Positions 13,093 through 25,100 of a stretch of DNA of 64,000 bases are shown piece by piece. Source of the stretch: Colletes latitarsis (taxonomy: Eukaryota > Arthropoda > Insecta > Hymenoptera > Colletidae); NCBI RefSeq assembly GCF_051014445.1, contig NW_027488370.1, positions 6,448,001 to 6,512,000 on the forward strand. Reading direction: 5' to 3'. Under the pieces are notes generated by a model, which saw nothing but the letters and a program-made list of their open reading frames with translations, was not told the origin of the DNA and did not search any database. A program made the position numbers and the translations under genes. Position 1 is the first letter of the stretch. Each line of letters begins with the position of its first letter.

Positions 13093-14825
13093 CCTGGGTT
13101 TTTTCTGGTTTGGATCACGTAGTAATGTGGGACCACACTGAAACAGTCAAGTAAACCTGTTTTCGATTAATATTTTAGAGAATAATTCATGTTAGGTCTA
13201 GGTCAGGTCTGGGATTTGCTCTCATCAGACTCATTCTTTCGCATATTTCTCATACTTGATGGCTAGCTCCTGGGCTTCTTCTGGATTGCATCACGTAGTA
13301 ATGAAGTACAACACTGAAACAGTCAATTAAACCTGGTTTCCATCAATATCTTAGAGGACAACGCAAGTTAGGTCTGGGATATGTCTGGCATTTGCCCTCA
13401 TCAGGCTCATACTTTCGCGTTTTTCACATACTTGTTGAACAGATCCTGGGTTTTTTCTGGTTTGGATCACGTAGTAGTGTGGTACCACGCTGAAACAGTC
13501 CATTAAACCTGGTTTGGATCAATATTTTAGAGGATAACGCATGTTAGGTCTAGGTTAGGCCTGGGATTTTCACTCATCAGACTCATACTTTCGCATTCTT
13601 CACATACTTGTTGAACGGATCCTGGGTTATTTCTGGTTTGGATCACGTAGTAATGTGGTACCACACTGAAACGGTCAATTAAACCTGGTTTCGATCAATA
13701 TTTTAGAGAATAATTCATGTTAGGTCAAGGTTAGGTCTGGGATTTGCTCTCATCAGGCTCATTCTTTCGCATATTTCTCATACTTCATGGCTAGATCCTG
13801 GGCTGTTTCTGGATTGTATCACGTAGTAATGTGGTACCACGCTGAAGCAGTCAATTAAAACTGGTTTCGCTCAATATTTCAGAGGATAACGCATGTTAGG
13901 TCTAGGTTAGGTCTGGGATTTTCTCTCATCATGCTCATTCTTTCGGATATTTCTCATACTTGATGGCTAGATCCTGGGCTTTTTCTGGATTGCATCACGT
14001 AGTAATGTAGTACCACACTGAAACAGTCAATGAAACCTGGTTTCGATCAATATTTTAGAGGATAACGCATGTTAGGTCTAGGTTTGCCCTGGGTATTACA
14101 CTCATCAGACTCATACTTTCGCATTCTTCACATACTTGTTGAACGGATCCGGGGTTTTTTCTGGTTTGGATCACGTAGTAATGTAGTACCACACTGAAAC
14201 AGTCAATGAAACCTGGTTTCCATCAATATTTTAGAGGACAACGCATGTTAGGTCTAGGTTAGCCCTGGGAATTACACTCATCAGAATCATACTTTCGCAT
14301 TCTTCACATGCTTGTTGAACGGACCCTGGGTTTTTTCTGGTTTGGATCACGTAGTAATGTGGGACCACACTGAAACAGTCAATTAAACCTGGTTTCGATC
14401 AATATTTTAGAGAATAATTTGTGTTAGGTCTAGGTCAGGTCTGGGATTTGCTCTCATCAGGCTCCTTCTTTCGCATATTTCTCATACTTGATGGCTAGAT
14501 CCTGGGCTGTTTCTGGATTGTATCACGTAGTAATGTGGTACCACGCTGAAACAGTCAATTAAAACTGGTTTCGCTCAATATTTTAGAGGATAACGCATGT
14601 TAGGTCTAGGTTTGCCCTGGGAATTACTCTCATCAGACTCACACTTTCGCATTCTTCACATACTTGTTGAACGGATCCTGGGTTTTTTCTGGTTTGGATC
14701 ACGTAGTAATGTAGTACCACACTGAAACAGTCAATGAAACCTGGTTTCCACCAATATTTTAGAGGACAACGCATGTTAGGTCTAGGTTAGCCCTGGGAAT
14801 TACACTCATCAGACTCATACTTTCG
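13093..14825 (+). repeat. 1.7-kb duplicated block, copy 2
   Basis: This is the second copy of the block at 9940-11670, in the same order and orientation. Scattered substitutions, for example TGGTATTACACTC against TGGGAATTACACTC and CTCATCATGCTC against CTCATCAGGCTC, show the duplication is older than the near-identical blocks in the right half of the window. Confidence 0.75.
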
Positions 14826-16765
14826 CATTCTTCACATACTTGTTGAACTGATCCTGAGTTTTTTCTGGTTTGGATCACGTAGTATTGTGGTACCACACTG
14901 AAACAGTCAATGAAACCTGGTTTCCATCACTATTTTAGAGGACAGCGCATGTTAGGTCTAGGTTAGGCCTGGGATTTTCACTCATCAGACTCATACTTTT
15001 GCATTCGTCACAAGCTTGTTGAACGGATCCTGGGTTGTTTCTGGTTTGGATCACGTAGTAATGTGGTACCACACTGAAACAGTCCATTAAACCTGGTCTT
15101 GATAAATATTTTAGAGGATAACGCATGTTAGGTCTGGGTTAGGTCTAGGATTTGCCCTCATCAGGCTCATACTTTCGCATTCTTCACATACTTGTTGAAC
15201 TGATCCTGAGTTTTTTCTGGTTTGGATCACGTAGTATTGAGGTACCACACTGAAACAGTCAATGAAACCTGGTTTCCATCACTATTTTAGAGGACAGCGC
15301 ATGTTAGGTCTAGGTTAGGCCTGGGATTTTCACTCATCAGACTCATTCTTTTGCATTCGTCACAAACTTGTTGAACGGATCCTGGGTTTTTTGTGGTTTG
15401 GATCACGTAGTAATTTGGTACCACACTGAAACAGTCCATTAAACCTGGTCTTGATAAATATTTTAGAGGATAACGCATGTTAGGTCTGGGTTAGGTCTAG
15501 GATTTGCCCGCATCAGGCTCATACTTTCGCATATTTCTCATACTTCAAGGCTAGATCCTGGGCTGTTTCTGGAATGTATCACGTAGTAATGTGGTACCAC
15601 GCTGAAACAGTCAATTAAACCTGGTTTCGATCTGTATTTTAGAGGATAACGCAAGTTAGGTCTGGGATAGTTCTAGGATTTGCCCTCATCAGGCTCTTAC
15701 TTTCGCATATTGCTCATACTTCATGGCTAGATCCTGGGCTATATCTGGATTGGATCACGTAGTAAAGTGGTACCACACTGAAACATTCAATGAAACCTGG
15801 TCTGGATAAATATTTTAGAGGTTAACGCATCTTAGGTCTGGGTTAGGTCTAAGATTTGCCCTCATCAGGCTCACAGTTTAGCGTTTTTCACATACTTGTT
15901 GAACGGATCCTGGGTTTTTTCTGGTTTGGATCACGTAGTAATGTGATACCACACTGAAACGGTCAATTAAACCTGGTTTCGATCAATATTTTAGAGAATA
16001 ATTCATGTTAGGTCAAGGTTAGGTCTGGGATTTGCTCTCATCAGGCTCATTCTTTCGTATATTTCTCATACTTCATGGCTAGATCCTGGGCTGTTTCTGG
16101 ATTGTATCACGTAGTAATGTGGTACCACACTGAAACAGACGATTAAACCAGGTTTCGATCAATATTTTTGAGGATAACGCATGTTAGGTCTAGGTTAGGC
16201 CTGGGATTTTCACTCATCAGACTCATACTTTCGCATTCTCCACATACTTGTTGAACGGATCCTGGGTTTTTTCTGGTTTGGATCACGTAGTAATGTGGGA
16301 CCACACTGAAACAGTCAATTAAACCTGGTTTCGATCAATATTTTAGAGAATAATTCATGTTAGGTCTAGGTCAGGTCTGGGATTTGCTCTCATCAGGCTC
16401 ATTCTTTCGCATATTTCTCATACTTGATGGCTAGATCCTGGGCTTTTTCTTGATTGCATCACGTAGTAACGAAGTACAACACTGAAACAGTCAATTAACC
16501 CTGGTTTCCATCAATACCTTAGAGGACAACGCAAGTTAGGTCTGGGATATGTCTGGGATTTGCCCTCATCAGGCTCATACTTTCGCGTTTTTCACATACT
16601 TGTTGAACAGATCCTGGGTTTTTTCTGGTTTGGATCACGAAGTAGTGTGGTACCACGCTGAAACAGTCCATTAAACCTGGTTTGGATCAATATTTTAGAG
16701 GATAACCCATGTTAGGTCTAGGTTAGGCCTGGGATTATCACTCATCAGACTCATACTTTCGCATT

Positions 16766-17530
16766 CTTCACATACTTGTTGAACGGATCCTGGGTTTTTT
16801 CTGGTTTGGATCACGTAGTCATGTGGTACCACACTGAAACAGTCGATTAAACCTGGTTTCGATCAATATTTTAGAGAATAATTCATGTTAGGTCAAGGTT
16901 AGGTCTGGGATTTGCCCTCATCAGGCTCATTCTTTCGCATATTTCTCAATCTTGATGGCTAGATCCTGGGCTTTTTCTGGATTGCATCACGTAGTAATGT
17001 GGTACCACACTGAAACATTCAATTAAACCTGTTTTCGATTAATATTTTAGAGAATAATTCATGTTAGGTCTAGGATAGGTCGGGGATTTGCTCTCATCAG
17101 GCTCATTCTTTCGCATATTTCCCATACATGTTGAACAGATCCTGTGTTTTTTCGGGTTTGGATCACGTAGTAATGAAGTACAACACTGAAACAGTCAATT
17201 AAACCTGGTTTCCATCAATATCTTAGAGGACAACGCAAGTTAGGTCTGGGATAGGTCTAGGATTTGCCCTCATCAGGCTCTTACTTTCGCATATTTCTCA
17301 TACTTCATGGCTAGATCCTGGGCTATTTCTGGATTGGATCACGTAGTAAGGTGGTACCACATTGAAACATTCAATGAAACCTGGTCTGGATAAATATTTT
17401 AGAGGATAACGCATCTTAGGTCTGGGTTAGGTCTAAGATTTGCCCTCATCAGGCTCACAGTTTAGCGTTTTTCACATACTTGTTGAACAGATCCTGGGTT
17501 TTTTCTGGTTTGGACCACGAAGTAGTGTGG
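16766..17530 (+). repeat. Seven-monomer duplication, copy 1
   Basis: This stretch, with CACGTAGTCATGTGG, CTCAATCTTGATGG, GATAGGTCGGGGATTTG and the following GGTTTGGACCACGAAG monomer, recurs at 17997-18760 with an offset of 1231 bp (seven monomers minus one base). Individual differences (CATATTTCCCATAC against CATATTTCTCATAC, ATCCTGTG against ATCCTGGG) separate the copies. The same series appears again around 26020-26460 and 31120-31800. Confidence 0.75.
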
Positions 17531-17996
17531 GACCACACTGAAACAGTCAATTGAACCTGATTCGATCAATATTTTAGAGAGTAATTCATGTTAGGTCTAG
17601 CTTAGGCCTGGGATTTGCCCTCGTCAGGCTCATACTTTCGCATATTTCTCATACTTCATGGCTAGATCCTGGGCGATTTCTGGATTGGATCACGTAGTAA
17701 TGTGGTACCACACTGAAACTGTCAATTAAACCTGGTTTCGATCAATATTTTAGAGGATAACGCAAGTTAGCTCTGGGATATGTCTGGGATTTGCCCTCAT
17801 CAGGCTCATACTTTCGCGTTTTTCACACACTTGTTGAACAGATCCTGGGTTTTTTCTGGTTTGGATCACGTAGTAGTGTGGTACCACGCTGAAACAGTCC
17901 ATTAAACCTGGTTTGGATCAATATTTTAGAGGATAACGCATGTTAGGTCTAGGTTAGGTCTGGGATTTTCACTCATCAGACACATACTATCGCATT

Positions 17997-18760
17997 CTTC
18001 ACATACTTGTTGAACGGATCCTGGGTTTTTTCTGGTTTGGATCACGTAGTCATGTGGTACCACACTGAAACAGTCGATTAAACCTGGTTTCGATCAATAT
18101 TTTAGAGAATAATTCATGTTAGGTCAAGGTTAGGTCTGGGATTTGCCCTCATCAGGCTCATTCTTTCGCATATTTCTCAATCTTGATGGCTAGATCCTGG
18201 GCTTTTTCTGGATTGCATCACGTAGTAATGTGGTACTACACTGAAACATTCAATTAAACCTGTTTTCGATTAATATTTTAGAGAATAATTCATGTTAGGT
18301 CTAGGATAGGTCGGGGATTTGCTCTCATCAGGCTCATTCTTTCGCATATTTCTCATACATGTTGAACAGATCCTGGGTTTTTTCGGGTTTGGATCACGTA
18401 GTAATGAAGTACAACACTGAAACAGTCAATTAAACCTGGTTTCCATCAATATCTTAGAGGACAACGCATGTTTGGTCTGGGATAGGTCTAGGATTTGCCC
18501 TCATCAGGCTCTTACTTTCGCATATTTCTCATACTTCATGGCTAGATCCTGGGCTATTTCTGGATTGGATCACGTAGTAAGGTGGTACCACACTGAAACA
18601 TTCAATGAAACCTGGTCTGGATAAATATTTTAGAGGATAACGCATCTTAGGTCTGGGTTAGGTCTAAGATTTGCCCTCATCAGGCTCACAGTTTAGCGTT
18701 TTTCACATACTTGTTGAACAGATCCTGGGTTTTTTCTGGTTTGGACCACGAAGTAGTGTG
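17997..18760 (+). repeat. Seven-monomer duplication, copy 2
   Basis: This is the second copy of the 16766-17530 series. It ends in the GGACCACGAAGTAGTGTGG monomer, after which copy 1 continues GGACCACACTG and copy 2 continues TACCACACTG, so the exchange point falls inside or next to the KpnI-type palindrome. Confidence 0.7.
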
Positions 18761-20055
18761 GTACCACACTGAAACAGTCCATTAAACCTGCTTTCGCTCA
18801 ATATTTTAGAGGATAACGCATGTAAGGTCTAGGTTAGGTCTGGGATTTGCTCTCATCAGGCTCATTCTTTCGCATATTTCTCATACTTGATGGCTAGATC
18901 CTGGGTTTTTTCTGGTTTGGATCACGTAGTAATGTGGTGCCACACTGAAACAGTCGATTAAACCTGGTTTCGATCAATCTTTTAGAGGATAACGCAAGTT
19001 AGGTCTGGGATTGGTCTGGGATTTGACCTCATCAGACTCGTACTTTCGCAACACTTCACATACTCCTTGAACAGGTCCTGGGTTATTTTCTGGTTTGGAT
19101 CACATAGTAATGTGGTACCACACTGAAACAGTCGACTAAACCAGGTTTCGATCAATATTTTAGAGGATAACGCATGTTAGGTCTATGTTAGGCCTGGGAT
19201 TTTCACTCATCAGACTCATACTTTCGCATTCTTCACATACTTGTTGAACGGATCCTGGGTTTTTTCTGGTTTGGATCACGTAGTAATGTGGTACCACACT
19301 GAAAAGGTCAATTAAACCAGGTTTCGATCAATATTTTAGAGGAGAACGCATGTTAGGTCTAGGTTAGGCCTGGGATTTTCACTCATCAGACTCATACTTT
19401 CGCATTCTTCACATTCTTGTTGAACGGATCCTGGGTTTTTTCTGGTTTGGATCACGTAGTAATGTGGGACCACACTGAAACAGTCAATTAAACCTGGTTT
19501 CGATCAATATTTTAGAGAATAATTCATGTTAGGTCTAGGTTAGGCCTGGGATTTGCCCTCGTCAGGCTCATACTTTCGCATATTTCTCCTACTTGATGGC
19601 TAGATCCTGGGCTATTTCTGGATTGGATCACGTAGTAATGTGGTACCACACTGAAACTGTCAATTAAACCTGGGTTCGATCAATATTTTAGAGGATAACG
19701 CAAGTTAGGTCTGGGATATGTCTAGGATTTGCCCCCATCCGGCTCTTACTATCGCATATTTCTCATACTTCATGGCTAGATCCTGGGCTATTTCTGGATT
19801 GGATCACGTAGTAAAGTGGTACCACACTGAAACATTCAATGAAACCTGGTCTGGATAAATATTTTAGAGGATAACGCATCTTAGGTCTGGGTTAGGTCTA
19901 AGATTTGCCCTCATCAGGCTCACAGTTTCGCGTTTTTCACATACTTGTTGAACAGATCCTGGGTTTTTTCTGGTTTGGATCACGTAGTAATGTGGTACCA
20001 CACTGAAACAGTCGATTAAACTTGGTTTCGATTAATATTTTAGAGGATAACGCAA

Positions 20056-20070
20056 GTTAAGTCTGGGAGT
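20056..20070 (+). repeat. Left target-site duplication of the retroposon
   Basis: GTTAAGTCTGGGAGT lies directly before the foreign DNA, and GTTAAGTCTGGGAAT follows the poly(A) tract at 20281-20295. Thirteen bases match exactly, or 15 with one mismatch. An unoccupied equivalent of the site, GTTAAGTCTGGGAGTGGTCT, is present at 12326 onward, which supports the 15-bp reading. The adjacent AA makes the left limit slightly ambiguous. Confidence 0.88.
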
Positions 20071-20151
20071 ACCGGAAGAATGCTTCGAGCGATTCCTGGT
20101 ATCCTCCCAAAGCGTGCCGAAGGGTCACCGTGGGGTTGTTAGTGGGTAGGT

Positions 20152-20179
20152 CCCGCGCCTGTCGTTGTACGGGCGCGGG
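20152..20179 (+). other. Stem-loop in retroposon 3' region
   Basis: CCCGCGCC at 20152-20159 pairs perfectly with GGCGCGGG at 20172-20179 around a 12-base loop. It probably belongs to the 3' untranslated RNA structure of the parent element, where such structures can be recognised by the reverse transcriptase. That role is inferred. Confidence 0.7.
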
Positions 20180-20192
20180 GAATCCCATACAC

Positions 20193-20224
20193 CCCTCCCA
20201 CCTCTCCCCAAGGAGGTGGGAGGG
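20193..20224 (+). other. 12-bp perfect stem-loop near retroposon tail
   Basis: CCCTCCCACCTC at 20193-20204 pairs with GAGGTGGGAGGG at 20213-20224 around an 8-base loop (TCCCCAAG). It lies about 26 bases before the poly(A). Its perfection suggests it is maintained in the parent element as a 3' RNA structure. Confidence 0.75.
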
Positions 20225-20249
20225 AGTCTTTCGAAGATTTTCCCCACGA

Positions 20250-20250
<1 letters not shown>

Positions 20251-20280
<30 letters not shown>
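20251..20280 (+). other. Poly(A) tail of 30 uninterrupted A
   Basis: Thirty consecutive A residues separate the retroposon body, which ends CCCCACGAC, from the right target-site duplication. The absence of interruptions suggests a young insertion. The exact length may carry sequencing error. Confidence 0.9.
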
Positions 20281-20283
<3 letters not shown>

Positions 20284-20295
20284 AAGTCTGGGAAT
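20281..20295 (+). repeat. Right target-site duplication of the retroposon
   Basis: GTTAAGTCTGGGAAT follows the poly(A) directly and then continues as ordinary satellite (GGTCTGGGATTTGACC). It matches 20056-20070 with one difference near its right end. Confidence 0.88.
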
Positions 20296-20789
20296 GGTCT
20301 GGGATTTGACCTCATCAGACTCATACTTTCGCATTCTTCACATACTTGTTGAACGGATCCTGGGTTTTTTCTGGTTTGGATCACGTAGTAATGTGGTACC
20401 ACACTGAAACAGTCGATTAAGCCTGGTTTCGATCAATATTTTAGAGGATAACCCAAGTTAGGTCTGGGATAGGTCTGGGATTTGACCTCATCAGATTCAT
20501 ACTGTCGCACACTTCACAAACTCCTTGAACAGATCCTGGGTTATTTTCTGGTTTGGATCACATAGTAATGTGGTACCACACTGAAACAGTCGATTAAACC
20601 ACGTTTCGATCTATATTTTAGAGGATAACGCATGTTAGGTCTAGGTTAGGCCTGGGATTTTCACCCATCAGACTCATACTTTCGCATTCTTCACATACTT
20701 GTTGAACGGATCCTGGGTTTTTTCTGGTTTGGATCACGTAGTAATGTGGGACCATACTGAAACAGTCAAGTAAACCTGTTTTCGATCAA

Positions 20790-22050
20790 TATTTTAGAGA
20801 ATAATTCATGTTAGGTCTAGGATAGGTCTGGGATTTGCTCTCATCAGGCTGATTCTTTCGCATATTTCTCATACATGTTGAACAGATCCTAGGTTTTTTC
20901 GGGTTTGGATCACATAGTAATGAAGTACAACACTGAAACAGTCAATTAAACCTGGTTTCCATCAATATCTTAGAGGACAACGCAAGTTAGGTCTGGGATA
21001 GGTCTAGGATTTGCCCTCATCAGGCTCTTACTTTCGCATATTTCTCATACTTCATGGCTAGATCCTGGGTTATTTCTGGATTGGATCACGTAGTAAAGTG
21101 GTAACACACTGAAACATTCAATGGAACCAGGTCTGGATAAATATTTTAGAGGATAACGCATCTTAGGTCTGGGTTAGGTCTAGGATTTGCTCTCATCAGG
21201 CTCATTCTTTCGCATATTTCTCATACTTGATGGCTAGATCCTGGGCTATTTCAGGATTGGATCACGTAGTAATGTGGTACTACACTGGAACAGTCAATTA
21301 AACCTGGTTTTGATCAATATTTTAGAGAATAATTCATGTTAGGTCTAGGTTAGGTCAGGGATTTGCTCCCATCAGGCTCATTCTTTCGCATATTTCTCAT
21401 ACTTGATGGCTAGATCCTGGGCTTTTTCTGGATTGCATCACGTAGTAATGAAGTACAACACTGAAACAGTCAATTAAACCTGGTTTCCATCAATATTTTA
21501 GAGGACAACGCATGTTAGGTCTAGGTTAGGCCTGGGATTTGCTCTCATCAGGCCCATTCTTTCGCATATTTCTCATACATGTTGAACAGATCCTGGGTTT
21601 TTTCTGGTTTGGATCACGAAGTAGTGTGGTACCACACTGAAACAGTCCATTAAACCTGGTTTCGCTCAATATTACAGAGGATAACGCATGTAAGGTCTAG
21701 GTTAGGTCTGGGATTTGCTCTCATCAGGCTCATTCTTTCGCATATTTCTCATACTTGATGGCTAGATCCTGGGTTTTTTCTGGTTTGGATCACGTAGTAC
21801 TGTGGTACCACACTGAAACAGTCGATTAAACCTGGTTTTGATCAATATTTTAGAGGATAACGCAAGTTAAGTCTGGGATTGGTCTGGGATTTGACCTGAT
21901 CAGACTCATACTTTCGCACACTTCACATACTCGCTGAACAGATCCTGGGTTATTTTCTGGTTTGGATCACATAGTAATGTGGTACCACACTGAAACAGTC
22001 GATTAAACCAGGTTTCGATCAATATTATAGAAGATAACGCATGTAAGGTC
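20790..22050 (+). repeat. Older rearranged copy of segment A
   Basis: Two pieces match segment A at 32460-34755. Bases 20790-21170 match about 32580-32960 at an offset of 11790, sharing AGGCTGATTCTTTCG, GATCCTAGG and GGTAACACACTG. Bases 21250-22050 match about 33560-34345 at an offset of 12320, sharing TACTACACTGGAACAG, CAGGCCCATTC and CTCGCTGAACAG. Roughly three monomers present between them in segment A are missing here. Confidence 0.7.
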
Positions 22051-22195
22051 TAGGTTAGCTCTGGGATTTGCTTTCATCAGGCTCATTCTTTCGCATATGT
22101 CTCATACTTGATGGCTAGATCCTGGGCTTTTTCTGGATTGCATCACGTAGTAATGAAGTACAACACCGAAACAGTCAATTAAACCTGGTTTCTAT

Positions 22196-25100
22196 CAATA
22201 TTTTAGAGGACAACGCATGTTAGGTCTAGGTTAGGCCTGGGATTTGCCCTCATCAGGCTCATACTGTCGCAGTTTTAACATACTTGTTGAACGGATACTG
22301 GGTTTTTTCTGGTTTGGTTCACGTAGTAATGTGGTACCACACTGAAACATTCAATTAAACCTGGTCTTGATAAATATTTTAGAGGATAACGCATGTTAGG
22401 TTTGGGTTAGGTCTAGGATTTGCCCTCATCAGGCTCATACTTTCGCACATTTCTCATACTTCATGGCTAGATCCTGGGCTGCTTCTGGACTGTATCACGT
22501 AGTAATGTGGTACCACGCTGAAACAGTCGATTAAACCTGGTTTCGATCAATATTTTAGAGGATAACGCAATTTAAGTCTGGGATAGGTCTGGGATTTGAC
22601 CTCATCAGACTCATACCTTCGCATTCTTCACATACTTGTTGAACGGATCCTGGGTTTTTTCTGGTTTGGATCACGTAGTAATGTGGGACCACACTGAAAC
22701 AGTAGACTAAACCTGGTTTCGATCAATATTTTAGAGGATAACGCATGTTAGGTCTAGGTTAGGCCTGGGATTTTCCCTCATCAGACTCATACTTTCGCAT
22801 TCTTCACATACTTGTTGAACGGATCCTGGGTTTTTTCTGGTTTGGATCACGTAGTATTGTGGGACCACACTGAAGCAGTCAAGTAAACCTGGTTTCCATC
22901 AATATTTTAGAGAATAATTCATGTTAGGTCTAGGTTAGGTCTGGGATTTGCTCTCATCAGGCTCATTCTTTCGCATATTTCTCATACATGTTGAACAGAT
23001 ACTGGGTTTTTTCTGGTTTGGATCACGTAGTAATGTGGGACCACACTGAAACAGTCGACTAAACCTGGTTTCGATCAATATTTTAGAGGATAACGCATGT
23101 TAGGTCTAGGTTAGGCCTGGGATTTTCCCTCATCAGACTTATACTTTCGCATTCTTCACATACTTGTTGAACGGATCCTGGGTTTTTTCTGGTTTGGATC
23201 ACGTAGTATTGTGGGACCACACTGAAGTAGTCATGTAAACCTGGTTTCGATCAATATTTTAGAGAATAATTCATGTTAGGTCTAGGTTAGGTCTGGGATT
23301 TGCTCTCATCAGGCTCATTCTTTCGCATATTTCTCATACATGTTAAACACATACTGGGTTTTTTCTGGTTTGGATCACGTAGTAATGTGGGACCACACTG
23401 AAACAATCAATTAAACCTGATCTTGATAAATATTTTAGAGGATAACGCATGTTAGCTCTGGGTTAGGTCTGGGATTTGCTCTCATCAGGCTCTTACTTTC
23501 GCATATTTCTCATACTTCATGGCTAGATCCTGGGCTATTTCTGGATTGGATCACGTAGTAAAGTGGTACCACACTGAAACATTCAATGAAACCTGGTCTT
23601 GATAAATATTTTAGAGGATAACGCATGTTAGGTCTGGGTTAGGTCTAGGATTTGCCCTCATCAGGCTCATACTTTCACATTCTTCACATACTTGTTGAAC
23701 TGACCCTGAGTTTTTTCTGGTTTGGATCACGTAGTAATGTGGTACCACACTGAAACAGTCAATGAAACCTGGTTTCCATCACTATTTTAGAGGACAGCGC
23801 ATGTTAGGTCTAGGTTAGGCCTGGGATTTTCACTCATCAGACTCATACTTTCGCATTCTTCACATACTTGTTGACTGATCCTGAGTTTTTTCTGGTTTGG
23901 ATCACGTAGTATTGTAGTACCACACTGAAACAGTCAATGAAACCTGGTTTCCATCACTATTTTAGAGGACAGCGCATGTTAGGTCTAGGTTAGGCCTGGG
24001 ATTTTCACTCATCAGACTCATACTTTTGCATTCGTCACAAACTTGTTGAACGGATCCTGGGTTTTTTCTGGTTTGGATCACGTAGTAATGTGGTACCACA
24101 CTGAAACAGTCCATTAAACCTGGTCTTGATAAATATTTTAGAGAATAATTCATGTTAGGTCTAGGATAGGTCGGGGATTTGCTCTCATCAGGCTCATTCT
24201 TTCGCATATTTCCCATACATGTTGAACAGATCCTGGGTTTTTTCGGGTTTGGATCACGTAGTAATGAAGTACAACACTGAAACAGTCAATTAAACCTGGT
24301 TTCCATCAATATCTTAGAGGATAACGCAAGTTAGGTCTGGGATAGTTCTAGGAATTGCCCTCATCAGGCTCTTACTTTCGCATATTTCTCATACTTCATG
24401 GCTAGATCCTGGGCTATATCTGGATAGGATCACGTAGTAAAGTGGTACCACACTGAAACATTCAATGAAACCTGGTCTGGATAAATATTTTAGAGGTTAA
24501 CGCATCTTAGGTCTGGGTTAGGTCTAAGATTTGCCCTCATCAGGCTCACAGTTTAGCGTTTTTCACATACTTGTTGAACGGATCCTGGGTTTTTTCTGGT
24601 TTGGATCACGTAGTAATGTGATACCACACTGAAACGGTCAATTAAACCTGGTTTCGATCAATATTTTAGAGAATAATTCATGTTAGGTCAAGGTTAGGTC
24701 TGGGATTTGCTCTCATCAGGCTCATTCTTTCGCATATTTCTCATACTTCATGGCTAGATCCTGGGCTGTTTCTGGATTGTATCACGTAGTAATGTGGTAC
24801 CACGCTGAAACAGTCAATTAAAACTGGTTTCGCTCAATATTTTAGAGGATAACGCATGTTAGGTCTAGGTTAGGTCTGGGATTTTCTCTCATCAGGCTCA
24901 TTCTTTCGCATATTTCTCATACTTGATGGCTAGATCCTGGGCTTTTCCTGGATTGCATCACGTAGTAATGTAGTACCACACTGAAACAGTCAATGAAACC
25001 TGGTGTCGATCAATATTTTAGAGGATAACGCAAGTTAAGTCTGGGATTGGTCTGGGATTTGACCTCATCAGACTCATACTTTCGCACACTTCACATACCC

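Larger units (their letters stand above)
1..20055 (+). repeat. 176-bp tandem satellite array, left heterogeneous part
   Basis: Monomers of about 176 bp follow one another head to tail on the + strand with no inversion and no unique spacer. Landmarks such as GGATAACGCA, CATCAGACTCATAC, GATCCTGGG, GATCACGTAGTAATG and GTGGTACCAC recur in the same order at 176-bp steps. Compared with the right half, neighbouring monomers here differ more and long near-identical blocks are fewer. Repetition is mostly over one to about eighteen monomers, for example spacings of 176, 1231, 1585 and 3153 bp. Small indels break strict phase at a few places. There is no gene in this stretch; reading frames stay open for only about 60 codons because 176 is not a multiple of three. 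Genomic location (centromere, pericentromere, subtelomere) cannot be read from the sequence. Confidence 0.97.
20071..20280 (+). mobile_element. 5'-truncated non-LTR (LINE) retrotransposon 3' end, possibly R1-clade
   Basis: A 180-bp segment unrelated to the satellite is followed by 30 A and bounded by a roughly 15-bp target-site duplication. These are the hallmarks of target-primed reverse transcription of a polyadenylated RNA, with severe 5' truncation. The segment is GC-rich, unlike its host array. It contains GGGGTTGTTAGTGGGTAGG followed by two perfect stem-loops. From memory this resembles the 3' untranslated end of insect R1/Jockey-type LINEs, but I cannot confirm the clade. An open frame from 20071 runs 23 codons to a TAG at 20140-20142 and could be the last residues of the reverse-transcriptase ORF. 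No tRNA-type B box is visible, so a tRNA-derived SINE is less likely. The fragment is non-autonomous and dead on arrival. Confidence 0.85.

Noticed and set aside
20071..20280. tRNA-derived SINE
   Set aside because: No convincing B box (GGTTCRANNCC) is present, and the A-box-like TTGTTAGTGGG has no partner at the right distance. A LINE 3' end fits better, though a short SINE sharing a LINE tail cannot be fully excluded.
20125..20407. Open frames of 69-87 codons overlapping the retroposon, with long Phe or Lys runs
   Set aside because: The homopolymer residues are translation of the poly(A) tract, and the rest is satellite or 3' untranslated sequence. Not genes.
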